Source of the DNA: Hyalangium gracile
Lineage (GTDB): Bacteria; Myxococcota; Myxococcia; Myxococcales; Myxococcaceae
NCBI RefSeq assembly: GCF_020103725.1
Contig: NZ_JAHXBG010000001.1
Coordinates: forward strand, 496,001-560,000
Length of the DNA: 64,000 bases
Direction of reading: 5' to 3'
The notes under the pieces were generated by a model that saw nothing but the letters and a program-made list of their open reading frames with translations, did not search any database and was not told the DNA's origin. This document shows positions 40,631 through 49,893 of this stretch, in pieces. Positions within the stretch are counted from its first letter, which is position 1; the number at the start of each line of letters is the position of its first letter. The position numbers were made by a program, and so were the translations under genes.

Positions 40631-40963
40631 GGCCTCTTCCAAGGCGGATTTCCGCTACCTGGAGGCCGTCTCCAGGCACGTCATGCATGGACTGTGTTGA
40701 AGCAATGGCGTTGCACCGTACATACTCCAGGAGTGGTACGGACCTCTCCCTCCTCGGTGTGTAGTTTGAGCGACCGCCCCGGCGTATGGGGTTGAGCACA
40801 AGGCAGACACATTCGGGGAGCGGGCCGGGGCTGGGGATCCCGGCCCGCTGCCAGGTTCGAGCGCGGGATGGGGCCATGGCCAGGGGGCCGCCCGCTCTCC
40901 CGGCTACCCGTTCCGGGACTGCTTCCCTAGGATGGGCGCGCACCCGCTCCCCGAGCCCCGCCC
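40631..40963. other. Divergent intergenic region with GC hairpin
   Basis: The region separates the LuxR-type gene from the Ig-like lipoprotein gene. It holds a strong hairpin (40819-40849, listed separately). No gene seen. Promoters for both directions should lie here, but no convincing -35/-10 pair is evident. Confidence 0.45.
40819..40849. other. GC-rich perfect hairpin in the divergent region
   Basis: AGCGGGCCGGG (40819-40829) pairs perfectly with CCCGGCCCGCT (40839-40849), an 11-bp stem with a 9-base loop. No U-tract follows on either strand, and no gene ends here, so an ordinary intrinsic terminator is unlikely. It may be a protein-binding site or a 5'-leader hairpin for the lipoprotein mRNA. 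Confidence 0.5.
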
Positions 40964-42346
40964 ATGAACCCTGGTCAAGCGCTCCGCAGCCTCCTCGTCC
41001 CCTGGCTCCTGGTCACCGCCGTGGTCGTCGGCGGCTGCACCGATGAGGAGGTCCAGGTCTCCATCCTCCCCGCGTCCGCCACCGTCTCCGCGGGCGACAG
41101 CTTCCTGTTCACCACGGAGGTGAAGGGGGCGGACGATCCCTCCGTCACCTGGAGCGTGCCGGCGGGCGACGCGGCGGGCACCATCACCGACGCCGGCCTC
41201 TACACGGCTCCCATGACGGCGGGCACCTACGAGGTGAAGGCCACCAGCGTCGCCGACCCCACCCGGAGCGCCACCGCCACGGTGACGGTGCTCCCCCCCA
41301 CGAGCGTGGCCGTCACCGTCACGCCCGGCCCCGTCTCCGTGCGGAGGGATGGACGCCAGACCTTCTCCGCCACCGTCACCGGCACCGAGGACCGGCGCGT
41401 CACCTGGCGCGTCCAGGAGGGGGCGGCGGGCGGCACCATCAACTCGGATGGCACCTACAGCGCCCCGGCCAGCGCGGGCACCTTCCACGTGGAGGCCACC
41501 AGCGTGGCCGACCCGCGCGCGAAGGGCTCCGTGACGGTGACGGTGACGACGACCGGCGTGGCGTCCGTGACCCTGGCGCCCATCAACCCCACCGTCGTCT
41601 CGGGCCAGTTCCTGCCCTTCAGCGGCGTGGTGTATGGCGTCCAGTACACCACTCCCATCCAGTGGAGCGTTGTGGAGCCGCAGGGAGGTGGCATCACCTC
41701 GGGCGGGCTCTACCTCGCCCCGTTGCGCGAGGGCCTCTTCCACATCACCGCCGCCGCCCGGGGTGACACCGGCAAGCGCGCCCAGACGCTCGTCGACGTG
41801 CAGCAGCCCACGGGCATCTCCGTCTGGATTGCCCCGCGCAGCCCCTCGGTGCCGCCCGGCGGGCAGCAGAGCTTCACGGCCAGCGTCTCCGGCACACCGA
41901 ACCAGGGCGTCACCTGGAGCGTCCGTGAGACGGGGGGCGGCACCATCACGGACGGAGGCATCTACACCGCGCCGCAGCTCACGGGGACTGGCGCCTCCTA
42001 CACCATCGTCGCGACCAGCACCGCGGACCCGACGAAGCGCGCGGAGATCGCCGTGCAGGTGACGAGCCAGCTCGCCTTCTCGGTCGCCATCAACCCGAGC
42101 ACCATCACGCTGCGGCCCGGCGCCTCCACGGTCTTCTCCGCGTCCGTGTCGGCGGATGCCGGGAACGTCGGCTATACGCCCACGCTCATCTGGCGCGTGC
42201 TGGAGAGCGGAGGCGGCACCATCAACGCGAGTGGCAACTACACGGCGCCCTCCACCCCGGGCATCTACCACGTGGCCGCCGAGGCCTCGACCGCCTCGCA
42301 GCCCTCGAAGCTCAACGACACCTTCGCCACGGTCAAGGTGGAGTGA
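40964..42346 (+). CDS. Lipoprotein of tandem Ig-like (BIG-type) domains
   Basis: A 460-aa protein with lipoprotein leader (WLLVTAVVVGGCTDEE). The rest is five consecutive ~85-residue Ig-like domains, each with a core such as VTWSVPAGDAAGTITDAGLYTAPMTAGTYEVKATSVADPTRSATATVTV. This W-S/R-V-x-E-x-x-GG-T-I-x-x-x-G-x-Y-x-AP pattern is that of BIG-type surface domains. Its stop overlaps the start of the O-antigen-ligase/TPR gene (GTGA), so they are coupled. A role at the outer surface with polysaccharide is plausible but inferred. Confidence 0.88.
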   Translation: MNPGQALRSLLVPWLLVTAVVVGGCTDEEVQVSILPASATVSAGDSFLFTTEVKGADDPSVTWSVPAGDAAGTITDAGLYTAPMTAGTYEVKATSVADPTRSATATVTVLPPTSVAVTVTPGPVSVRRDGRQTFSATVTGTEDRRVTWRVQEGAAGGTINSDGTYSAPASAGTFHVEATSVADPRAKGSVTVTVTTTGVASVTLAPINPTVVSGQFLPFSGVVYGVQYTTPIQWSVVEPQGGGITSGGLYLAPLREGLFHITAAARGDTGKRAQTLVDVQQPTGISVWIAPRSPSVPPGGQQSFTASVSGTPNQGVTWSVRETGGGTITDGGIYTAPQLTGTGASYTIVATSTADPTKRAEIAVQVTSQLAFSVAINPSTITLRPGASTVFSASVSADAGNVGYTPTLIWRVLESGGGTINASGNYTAPSTPGIYHVAAEASTASQPSKLNDTFATVKVE

Positions 42347-44769
42347 GCCCACGGGCACTCCGTGTGCCGGGAGCGCGGGCCGCGGCGGGCTTCGTCCTGT
42401 TCGTCCACCTCGCGCTCTCGCCTCTCGTCTTCTCGCACGCGACCACCGAGCACTTCGAGCTCAACAAGGTCGCCCTGCTGCTGCTCGCGGTGCTCGTCCT
42501 CGCCGCGCTGGGCGCCGTGCAGGTCCCTGTCCGCGCGCTGGGGCGTGACTGGCTCTCGCTGGGCGTGGTCCTCTTTGCCGGCTCCGCGCTCGCCTCCACG
42601 CTGGGCTCGATCAGCCGGCGGACGTCGCTCTTGGGGTATCCGGACTGCTTTGCCGGCCTGCCCACCGTGCTGGCCTGCGCGGGGCTCTTCTTCGCGACCC
42701 GCGCCGCGAGCCGCCACCCGGACACCGCGCGGCGGCTCCTCCTGGCGCCCGTGTTCGGCGCCGCCCTCGCCGCCGCCTATGCCGTGCTGCAATTGCTGGG
42801 GCTGGACCCGATGCCGTGGACTCGTGCCGCCTCGTTCGCCGAGGCCGTGCGTCCCTTCTCGACACTCTCCCACCCGAACTTCCTGGGCGCGTACCTGGCG
42901 ATGACGCTGCCGCTCGGGGTCGTCCTCGGGGCGCGAGCCCGAGGCCTGGCTCGTGCACCTTTCGTCCTCACCGGTCTGCTCAGCGTGGTCGCCATCGCCG
43001 CGTCCCTCTCCCGTGCCGCCTGGGCCGCGCTGGCGGTCGCGCTGCTCGTCCTCGGCGTGGGCGCGCTCCGGCTCTGGGGACGAGGGACGGTGCTCCGGTG
43101 GGCAGTGGGACTGGGGACTCTCCTGGGAGGACTCGCCGCGCTGCTGCTCCTGCTGCCACGCCATGGAGAGCTGCCAGCCCTCGTCTCCGAGCGGGTCCGC
43201 CACATCAGCGATCCCGGCGCTCGACACTTCATCTGGCGCGCGGCCTGGAACATCTTCCTCGAGCATCCGCTGCTCGGCTGCGGGCTGGATGCCTTCGCGC
43301 TCGCCTTCCAACGCCACCGCGAGCCCGCGTACTGGCTCCTCGAGTGGGCCACCACGCCCTACCGGGCGCACTCGGATGTGCTCCACGTGCTCGCCACCCA
43401 AGGGCTGGTCGGGCTGGGCGCGGTGCTCGTCCTGGGCGTGGGGCTGGGGCGCTCGGCGATGCGGACCTGGCGCCAGGCGGCGCGCGAGGACCTGGCACTG
43501 GTGCTCGCCCTGCTCGCGGGCCTGGCGGCCTTCTTCGTCCAGGGGCTCGTCGGCTTCACCGTCACCGCGACCGGGGCCCTCTTCTTCACCTTCGCTGGCG
43601 TGCTCTCGGGGCTGGAGCCTCCTGGCGCGGAGGAGCAGACCTCCGTCTCCGTGGCGCCCGCCCCGTGGAGCTCAGCCGCCCTCGCGCTCGCGGTGTTCGC
43701 GTACAACTTCCTCGGAGGCCCCTGGAGCCGGAGGGAGACAGGGCCCGGTCCCTTCCCCGCGCTGCTCGTCCTGGTCGGCGTCATGGCCTGGATGCTCTTC
43801 GGCGTCCTGCGCGCGGCGCCGCCTCTCACCCACAGCACGGCGGCGTTCCCTCTGTCCCCATCGCGTCACCGTTGGATTCACGTGTCGGCGTGGGCGGTGG
43901 CCCTGGGAGCCGTATACCTCCTGGTGCTCCGCCCGTACCGGGCCAGCCTGGCTGCTCATGAGGGAGACCTCCTGCTGCCTGGTGCTCCAGAGCAGGCCGT
44001 GGCCGCCTACCAGCGGGCCGTGGCGTTGGACTCGCAGCGAGACCTCTACTTCGTGCGGCTGGGCACCGCGCTCCAGCACGCCGCCGTGCGCGCGAGCAAC
44101 CCGACCGAGCGCACGCGGTTGCTCTCCCGCGCGCTGGAGTCCTTCCAGCGTGCCGTCTCGCTCGTGCCCGCGGATGCACGACACCGGTCGGACCTCGGAG
44201 CCATGCTCACCGAGTTCGCGGCGCTGAAGCTGGCAACCCCTGCCCAGGCCTATGCCGCGTTCGACGAGGCGCTGGCGAGAGACCCTCACGACGCCACCCT
44301 CCACGTCCGCGCCGCCAACGCCGCGCTGCGCCTGGGAGACTTGCCCACCGCCCGGCGCCATGCGTCGCGCGCGGCCGAGCTCTACCCCCGCTTCGGGCCT
44401 CCGCGCGCCCAGCTCGGCTACCTCGCGCTCACCGAGGGACAGGCCGAGGAAGCCACCCGGCTCCTGCGCGAGGCGCTCGAGGGTGACTGGCATGGCGACA
44501 CGGCGGCCTGGGTCGCGGCGTCCGGCAACCTCGCCACGGCCCTGCTGGCGCTGGGACGCACCGAGGAGGCGCGTCAGGCGGCCTCGGCCACGGTGGTGGA
44601 GGCTCCCGAGAGCGTGGACGCCCGCCTCGTGCTCGGTCGGGTCCTCGAGCAGGTTGGAGCGCGGGAAGAGGCCCTCGAACAGTACCAGCGGATCCTCGCC
44701 CTCCAGCCGGAGCACGCCTCGGCTCGCGAGGCCCTGCGCAGGCTCGGCGTCAGTTCGGACCCACCCTGA
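42343..44769 (+). CDS. O-antigen-ligase (Wzy_C) protein with C-terminal TPRs
   Basis: An 808-aa protein starting at GTG 42343, overlapping the upstream stop. About twelve hydrophobic helices make up residues ~10-530, with the Wzy_C/O-antigen ligase core: STLSHPNFLGAYLAMTLPLG, IAASLSRAAWAALAVALLVL and EHPLLGCGLDAFALAF...RAHSDVLHVLATQGLVG (H-x-D/N-x-x-L motif). The C-terminal ~270 residues are TPR repeats (APEQAVAAYQRAVALDSQRD, AYAAFDEALARDPHDATLHV, GAREEALEQYQRILALQPEH). Ligases and polymerases of this family transfer or polymerise O-antigen or exopolysaccharide units; the TPR tail is common in myxobacterial members. Linkage to the Ig lipoprotein suggests a surface-polysaccharide function. Confidence 0.87.
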   Translation: MSPRALRVPGARAAAGFVLFVHLALSPLVFSHATTEHFELNKVALLLLAVLVLAALGAVQVPVRALGRDWLSLGVVLFAGSALASTLGSISRRTSLLGYPDCFAGLPTVLACAGLFFATRAASRHPDTARRLLLAPVFGAALAAAYAVLQLLGLDPMPWTRAASFAEAVRPFSTLSHPNFLGAYLAMTLPLGVVLGARARGLARAPFVLTGLLSVVAIAASLSRAAWAALAVALLVLGVGALRLWGRGTVLRWAVGLGTLLGGLAALLLLLPRHGELPALVSERVRHISDPGARHFIWRAAWNIFLEHPLLGCGLDAFALAFQRHREPAYWLLEWATTPYRAHSDVLHVLATQGLVGLGAVLVLGVGLGRSAMRTWRQAAREDLALVLALLAGLAAFFVQGLVGFTVTATGALFFTFAGVLSGLEPPGAEEQTSVSVAPAPWSSAALALAVFAYNFLGGPWSRRETGPGPFPALLVLVGVMAWMLFGVLRAAPPLTHSTAAFPLSPSRHRWIHVSAWAVALGAVYLLVLRPYRASLAAHEGDLLLPGAPEQAVAAYQRAVALDSQRDLYFVRLGTALQHAAVRASNPTERTRLLSRALESFQRAVSLVPADARHRSDLGAMLTEFAALKLATPAQAYAAFDEALARDPHDATLHVRAANAALRLGDLPTARRHASRAAELYPRFGPPRAQLGYLALTEGQAEEATRLLREALEGDWHGDTAAWVAASGNLATALLALGRTEEARQAASATVVEAPESVDARLVLGRVLEQVGAREEALEQYQRILALQPEHASAREALRRLGVSSDPP

Positions 44770-44832
44770 AACACACAGGGGACCCGCGCCCGCACCCGCG
44801 TCCAGTCAGCCCGCCTGTCGGGCGCGTTCGGT

Positions 44833-44863
44833 GCGAACTGGTCTGCTTGTCATACCAGTTCGC
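44833..44863. repeat. Dispersed palindrome, family A, copy 2
   Basis: GCGAACTGGT (44833-44842) and ACCAGTTCGC (44854-44863) form a perfect 10-bp inverted repeat with an 11-base loop. The complementary strand contains the same 20 bases as copy 1 at 3208-3227, so the two copies are inverted relative to each other. Outer short arms (TGTCGGGC upstream and GCCGACA downstream) extend the palindrome to about 70 bp. It lies between the O-antigen-ligase gene stop and the gene at 45039. Confidence 0.75.
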
Positions 44864-45038
44864 GACCGGTCCGCCGACAAGCCCCCCTGGTCCGCCTCGA
44901 GACACCCTGTCCTACAGGTAGACGGGTTCGGCCAGAGGGTTCCGTGGCCTTGCGCCCCTGTCACCCAGCAGGCTGTCAGGGGCCCTGCATGCCTCTCCGT
45001 TTCGGCTACGCTCCGGGCGACTACGGAGGATCGTCAGA

Positions 45039-46160
45039 ATGAGTCCGCTCAGTCCACGCATGCTGCTGTTGCTGGTGTTCACCTGGGGAATGGGCGTCCT
45101 GGCCGCGGAGGCGCCTGCTCCCGCGAAGCCAGCACCCACCCCTTCCGCGATCGACGATGTCGTCGCGAAGCTCCGCAAGGCAGGGAAGAACACCACCGCC
45201 ACCCGCCTCGTCGCCGCGGTCGAGGCCGCGAAGGCGGAGCGCCAGAAGGAGGGCCGTGGCCACGTCCTCATCGGCCACCTCAACCTCAAGGGAGGCACCG
45301 GCCGCCTGACGCAGCTCAACAGCCAGGTCACCCTCGTGGAGGACGGCTGGTTCGTGACGGTGGCGGAGGATCTGCGGCGTCCCATCCCCGTGCGCCTGCA
45401 CGGGTACGAGGCGGTGGACATCGCCCTGAGCAATCAGCCCAACAAGGAGCTGCTCCACCTGGGCGAGGTGTCCCTCAGCCCGGTGCCAGCCGACAAGCTC
45501 GGCACCGTGAAGGGCCGGGTGTCGAGCATGGATCCGAAGGCCCGCGTCCAGGTGACCGCCTTCATCAGCCAGGGGGACGTGAACACCCTCGGGAGCAAGG
45601 TGAAGGCCGACAACCCCGCCGCGAGGCTGGAGGTGAAGGTCGAGAAGGATGGCAGCTTCCAGCTCGCGGGGCTCTCGCCCTCGCCGGCCCGGTACGAGCT
45701 CTGGTTCAAGGCGCCGGGGCTCGTCACCCAGAGCCGGATCATCCTCGCGGACCCGGGCCAGACGGAGAACCTCGGGGAGGTGCGCCTCGAGAAGCCGAAC
45801 CGGCTGCGCGTCCGGTACATGGTGTCCCCCACGCCTCCACCCTTCCAGAACTCCCAGGTGCAGGAGGCCGTGGTGGAGGGTGGACAGGCCTTCAAGGCCA
45901 CGCCGACGCTGCAGGGCCCCACCTTCTCCTATCAGCAGCACCCGAAGGGAGGGCGGCTGCGCTTCCCCGTGCAGCCAGCCCGGCTCACGCAGCTCGGCAA
46001 GGGCCGGCTCGAGGACTACAGCTCCGTGGATCCCACCAAGGTGAAGTTCGTCTCCCTCTTCGAGGTGGGCTTCGAGCTCGGCCAGCTCTACCTGCTGGAT
46101 CACCGCGGCGCCAACCAGTGGGTGCTCTTCGTGCTCGAGCCCGACACCGGCAAGCCGTAG
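45039..46160 (+). CDS. Secreted carboxypeptidase-regulatory-like domain protein
   Basis: The 373-aa product has a signal peptide (MSPLSPRMLLLLVFTWGMGVLAAEA), then a region with two or three beta-sandwich domains of the carboxypeptidase-regulatory kind (GTVKGRVSSMDPKARVQVTAFI, VEKDGSFQLAGLSPSPARYELWFKAPG, then LGEVRLEKPNRLRVRY). No catalytic residues. Such domains are common in myxobacterial secreted proteins, whose roles are mostly unknown. Converges with the cysteine desulfurase gene. Confidence 0.78.
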   Translation: MSPLSPRMLLLLVFTWGMGVLAAEAPAPAKPAPTPSAIDDVVAKLRKAGKNTTATRLVAAVEAAKAERQKEGRGHVLIGHLNLKGGTGRLTQLNSQVTLVEDGWFVTVAEDLRRPIPVRLHGYEAVDIALSNQPNKELLHLGEVSLSPVPADKLGTVKGRVSSMDPKARVQVTAFISQGDVNTLGSKVKADNPAARLEVKVEKDGSFQLAGLSPSPARYELWFKAPGLVTQSRIILADPGQTENLGEVRLEKPNRLRVRYMVSPTPPPFQNSQVQEAVVEGGQAFKATPTLQGPTFSYQQHPKGGRLRFPVQPARLTQLGKGRLEDYSSVDPTKVKFVSLFEVGFELGQLYLLDHRGANQWVLFVLEPDTGKP

Positions 46161-46178
46161 TGCCGCCGAGGCGTGCGC

Positions 46179-47333
46179 TCAGCGCTCGCCTCCGCCCGTG
46201 GCCGCACGCCACGCCCGAGCCAGGGCCGAGGCCGCCACGTCCACCTCCTCCGACGTGGTGGCGTGGCCCAGCGTGAGCCGCACCGCGCCCAGCGCCTCCT
46301 CCGGCGCAATGCCCATGGCCAGCAGGATGGAGGAGGCCGTCTCTCCGCCCTCGTGGCACGCCGAGCCCGTGGAGGCCGCCACCTCCGGCGCTCCGGCCAG
46401 CACCGCGCTCCCTCGCGCTCCAGGGAACCGGACGTTGAGTGTGTTGGGCAGCCGCTGCGTGGGGTGCCCGGTGAGCCGCATGCCGGGCACCTCCGCCTGC
46501 AGCCGCCACCAGAGCCGCTCGCGCAGCTCCACCAGCCGCTCGGTGTCCTTGCCCAGCCGGCCGCGCGCCAGCTCGCACGCGGCGCCCAGGCCGACGATGT
46601 ACGGCACATTCTCCGTGCCCGGCCGCAGCCCGTGCTCCTGTCCGCCGCCGAGCGCGAGCGGCTCGAGCCGCGTCCCCTGTCGCACGTAGAGCGCGCCCAC
46701 GCCCTTGGGCGCGTACAGCTTGTGTCCCACCACCGTCAGCAGATCCACCCCGAGCCCATCCACGTCCACCGGCACCTTGCCCACCGACTGCGCCGCGTCC
46801 GTGTGCACCAGCGCCCCCTGCGCGCGCGCCAGGGCCGCCAGCTCCCTCACCGGCTGCAGCACTCCCGTCTCGTTGTTGGCGTGGATCAGCGTCACCAGCG
46901 CCGTGTCCTTGCGAAGCGCGGCGGTGGCCTCGTCCACGCGCACCCGGCCCTCGGCGTCCACGGCCGCGCGAGACACCGCCCAGCCCTGGCGCTCCAGGTG
47001 GCGACAGAGCCGCTCCGTGGCGGGGTGCTCGATGGTGGAGGTGAGCACGTGCCGGCGCTCGGGCCGCGCCTGCGCCACCCCGCGGATGGCCAGGTTGTTG
47101 GCCTCGGTGCCGCCGGAGGTGAAGAAGATCTCCTCCGCGCGCGCGCCCAGGAGTGCCGCCACCTGGGCCCGCGCCTGGTCCACCGCCTCCCTGGCGCGGC
47201 GGCCGTAGGGGTGGGTGCTGGACGGGTTGCCGAACTCGCCGCGCAGGTACGGCAGCATCGCCTCCAGCACCTCGGGCGCCACCGGCGTGGTGGCGTTGTA
47301 GTCCAGGTAGATGGGTTGCTCGGAGCTCGGCAT
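46179..47333 (-). CDS. Cysteine desulfurase (NifS/IscS-type, class V aminotransferase)
   Basis: A 384-aa PLP enzyme that removes sulfur from L-cysteine to give alanine and an enzyme-bound persulfide, for Fe-S cluster or thiol-cofactor synthesis. Landmarks: YLDYNATTPVAPEV at the start, FTSGGTEANNLAIRG (PLP phosphate contact), IEHPATERLC (His contacting the PLP ring), ALVHTDAAQSVGKVPVDV (Asp), VVGHKLYAPKGVGALYVR (PLP-binding Lys near residue 205) and ASTGSACHEGG (persulfide Cys near 325). No IscR/IscU genes are nearby, so it may be a specialised copy. Confidence 0.95.
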   Translation of the reverse strand: MPSSEQPIYLDYNATTPVAPEVLEAMLPYLRGEFGNPSSTHPYGRRAREAVDQARAQVAALLGARAEEIFFTSGGTEANNLAIRGVAQARPERRHVLTSTIEHPATERLCRHLERQGWAVSRAAVDAEGRVRVDEATAALRKDTALVTLIHANNETGVLQPVRELAALARAQGALVHTDAAQSVGKVPVDVDGLGVDLLTVVGHKLYAPKGVGALYVRQGTRLEPLALGGGQEHGLRPGTENVPYIVGLGAACELARGRLGKDTERLVELRERLWWRLQAEVPGMRLTGHPTQRLPNTLNVRFPGARGSAVLAGAPEVAASTGSACHEGGETASSILLAMGIAPEEALGAVRLTLGHATTSEEVDVAASALARAWRAATGGGER

Positions 47334-47356
47334 GGCGTGGGTGGACGGCGGAGCGG

Positions 47357-49282
47357 CTAGCGCTCCAGCGTCACTCTGTCTCCCTGAATGGTCAGCTTCA
47401 CGTCCGCGTGGTTGGGCAGCTTGTCTTCCTCATCGATGATGTTCTGGTTGTCCACCGACACGCGCAACGAGTACGTGCCATCCGCCACGTCCGTCACGTC
47501 CAGCCACTGGCATGGCAGGTCCGAGGTGTAGATGTCCGACCAGCCCGGAGAGATGACCAGGTCGTCGTCGAGGATCTCCGCGGGGGCCGCGGCGTCCATG
47601 CAGTAGGGGTGGAAGTCGATCAGGTAGAAGCCCTGCTTGCGCCCGGTGGCCGTCACGATGCCCAGCGAGTCGCGCAATTCGTAGCTGGCGAAGCCGATCA
47701 GGTGGTCATGCGCATGGCACGAGTCGTACTGGTACAGCGACGGGTCTCTCGACACGCCGGGGATGCGCACCTGCCCGGAGCCGAAGTTGGGAATGGAGAC
47801 GCTGAAGCGCAGCAGGCGCCGCTCGCCGGTGCCGCTCACGCAGCCCTCGAGCATCTCGCAGGACGTCTCGCTGAAGTGCTTCCGCTCCAGGTAGAGCGAG
47901 CGGCCCAGCACGTCGCCATCCACCGTGATGTCCGGCTTGCCGCTGGTGGCCGTGACGCAGTTGCGCTTCTCGGGCAGGAACGGCGCCGTCGTGTCCCTGG
48001 GCACCTTGCCTCCGTTGAAGACGACCACCCGCCCCGGCTCCGTGGACTGCGGAAGCGGAGGCATCCCGACGACCAGGTCCTCCAGCCCATCTCCGTCCAG
48101 GTCCCCGGCGCGCAGGGGGATGAAGCTCCTCAGGCCCTGCTGCTTCTCCTGGAAGCCGTCCGAAGCGGGCCACGCCCAGGTGGGACGGAGATCCGCGGAG
48201 ATGCCCTGCTCCGGGGTGTACAGGTACATGCGCCCCAGCGCGGTGATGAGAAACTCGGAGCCCTGGCCGTTCCCATCCAGGTCGCCCATGGGAATCACGT
48301 GGCGGCCGAAGCCCGGGAAGACCGGATCGCCGCCCACCGCCCAGGTCGCCACCGCTGACGGCGCCCCCGTGGCGCCCTCCGAGAAGTGCAGCCACATGCG
48401 CCCGTCCATGGCGTCACCGATGAAGTACTCCACATGGCCGTCCCCGTTCTGGTCCGGGAAGGTCGCCTGGATGGAGCGCGAGCTCTTCCAGACGGGCTCG
48501 GCCGACAGCGGCCCCTCGCAGGTCAGCGCGCTGCCCTGCTTGCAGCCCAGATAGAGGCTCGACTCGCCTTCGTACTCGATGACCAGGTCCGCCGCGCCAT
48601 CCCCGTTGGTGTCCCGCACCGCAATCGCGGTGAAGGCCGGGAGCGAGCGCGCCAGGGTGAACGGGCCCTCCGCGGCCTGGGGGGTGGAGAGATAGATGGA
48701 GGCCATGCCTCCCCGGAGGTTGACGATGTCATCGCGTCCATCGCCGTTCACATCGCTCAGGAAGGCGTTGCTGAAGATGCCGTTGCCCGGCACGCGGAAG
48801 GCAGGCTCGGCGAGCATCGCGCCCAGGTCCGCCTTGCCGGTGAAGAGCTGCGCGCCATACAGGCCTCGGACGAGCAGATCCGCGAAGCCGTCTCCGTCCA
48901 CGTTGCCGACGGCCACCGTCAAGCCGCGGCCGGAGGTGTTGGGGCTCGTGTTCTGCCAGCGAACCTCGGCGGACACGGCCTCCTGCGAGAAGAAGGACTC
49001 GGCGCCAGCGTGGATGCCCACGCGGCCCATGCTCCGCGCCGCCAGCGTGCCGCAGCCAGGCAGCGCGGCGACGAGGTCCTTGCGTCCGTCTCCGTTGAAG
49101 TCTCCGAGCCCGATGGAGGTGCCGAAGCAGGAGGCTCCGTTCTGGGTGTCCTTCTCCAGGGTCCAGAGCGGCTCCTGGGACAGGAAGGGCCCCTTCTCCT
49201 CGGGGGCCGGCGTTGGATCGTCGTCGTCGCAGCCTGTCATGGCCACCAGGGATACGAGGACGAGCGCGCGTCTGAGGTGCAT
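47357..49282 (-). CDS. Lipoprotein with FG-GAP repeats and a lysyl-oxidase domain
   Basis: A 641-aa lipoprotein (leader ALVLVSLVAMTGCDDDD). Residues ~55-400 are FG-GAP/VCBS propeller repeats (LGDFNGDGRKDLVAA, VGNVDGDGFADLLVR, LSDVNGDGRDDIVN, LDGDGLEDLVVGMP) with Ca-binding DxDxDG loops. Residues ~440-641 match lysyl oxidase: DSCHAHDHLIGFASYEL supplies the Cu-binding His cluster, GRKQGFYLIDF the Lys of the LTQ cofactor site, and SPGWSDIYTSDLPCQWLDVTDVADGTYSLRVSVDNQ the SPGxxDxYxxxxxCQWxDxTD-x-xxGxY signature. Lysyl oxidases are copper enzymes that oxidise peptidyl lysine; in a bacterium this is unusual and points to a secreted cross-linking or oxidising protein. Confidence 0.87.
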   Translation of the reverse strand: MHLRRALVLVSLVAMTGCDDDDPTPAPEEKGPFLSQEPLWTLEKDTQNGASCFGTSIGLGDFNGDGRKDLVAALPGCGTLAARSMGRVGIHAGAESFFSQEAVSAEVRWQNTSPNTSGRGLTVAVGNVDGDGFADLLVRGLYGAQLFTGKADLGAMLAEPAFRVPGNGIFSNAFLSDVNGDGRDDIVNLRGGMASIYLSTPQAAEGPFTLARSLPAFTAIAVRDTNGDGAADLVIEYEGESSLYLGCKQGSALTCEGPLSAEPVWKSSRSIQATFPDQNGDGHVEYFIGDAMDGRMWLHFSEGATGAPSAVATWAVGGDPVFPGFGRHVIPMGDLDGNGQGSEFLITALGRMYLYTPEQGISADLRPTWAWPASDGFQEKQQGLRSFIPLRAGDLDGDGLEDLVVGMPPLPQSTEPGRVVVFNGGKVPRDTTAPFLPEKRNCVTATSGKPDITVDGDVLGRSLYLERKHFSETSCEMLEGCVSGTGERRLLRFSVSIPNFGSGQVRIPGVSRDPSLYQYDSCHAHDHLIGFASYELRDSLGIVTATGRKQGFYLIDFHPYCMDAAAPAEILDDDLVISPGWSDIYTSDLPCQWLDVTDVADGTYSLRVSVDNQNIIDEEDKLPNHADVKLTIQGDRVTLER

Positions 49283-49296
49283 GCGGTGTCTCCGGT

Positions 49297-49761
49297 TCAG
49301 GACTCCGATGAGTCGAGTGCTTCGAAGGTGATCTTCTTCCCCTGGGGGCGGACGAAGTACTTGTGGACCTCGATGCCGGGGTGGGCCTTGCGCAGCTCCT
49401 CGGCGGCGGCCTCCAGGTCCTTGAGCTGCTGCTCCGCGACGAAGTCCGCGCCCAGGGCCCCGTGGCGGGACTGGTAGTAGCCACAGCCCGCATGGGCCAG
49501 CAGCAGCACCTCCACGATGTGGTGGCCCTGGATGAGGAAGTTCGCCGCGCGCGTCACCATGTCGCTCTCCAGGTAGTCGGCGGACCAGCGGTTGAGCAGC
49601 CCGGGGCCGCCCGGCAGGGTGAGCGTGTCGATGCGCTCATGCCCCAGGTGCTGCGCCAGCTCCTCCACGGCATCCGTGAAGCGCCCATCCGAGCAGTACA
49701 CGGCGAGCACGGTGGGGTGGGTGGCCTCGTAAGGCGTCTTCGCGACGAAGGGCTTGGACAT
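49297..49761 (-). CDS. Beta-carbonic-anhydrase-like protein
   Basis: A 154-aa protein with the zinc-ligand pattern of beta-carbonic anhydrases: Cys-x-Asp-x-Arg in AVYCSDGRF (near residue 23) and His-x2-Cys in LLAHAGCGYY (near residue 92). It is shorter than typical beta-CAs (about 200 aa) and the second half is unusual, so the hydratase activity is not assured; small CA-like proteins in myxobacteria are often annotated only as 'carbonic anhydrase family'. It follows the lysyl-oxidase protein on the same strand after 14 bp, so they may be transcribed together. Confidence 0.75.
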   Translation of the reverse strand: MSKPFVAKTPYEATHPTVLAVYCSDGRFTDAVEELAQHLGHERIDTLTLPGGPGLLNRWSADYLESDMVTRAANFLIQGHHIVEVLLLAHAGCGYYQSRHGALGADFVAEQQLKDLEAAAEELRKAHPGIEVHKYFVRPQGKKITFEALDSSES

Positions 49762-49893
49762 GGGAGGGCGAGCCTAGGCGCGAGTGCCGCTCCGCCCAAG
49801 AGGCTGGCTGCCCGCCAGCACGGCTGCCAGCCGGGTGCCGCTGGGTAGGTGCACCGAGCCCCCCTCCGTCTCCACCTTTCCTCCATCGCCTCT

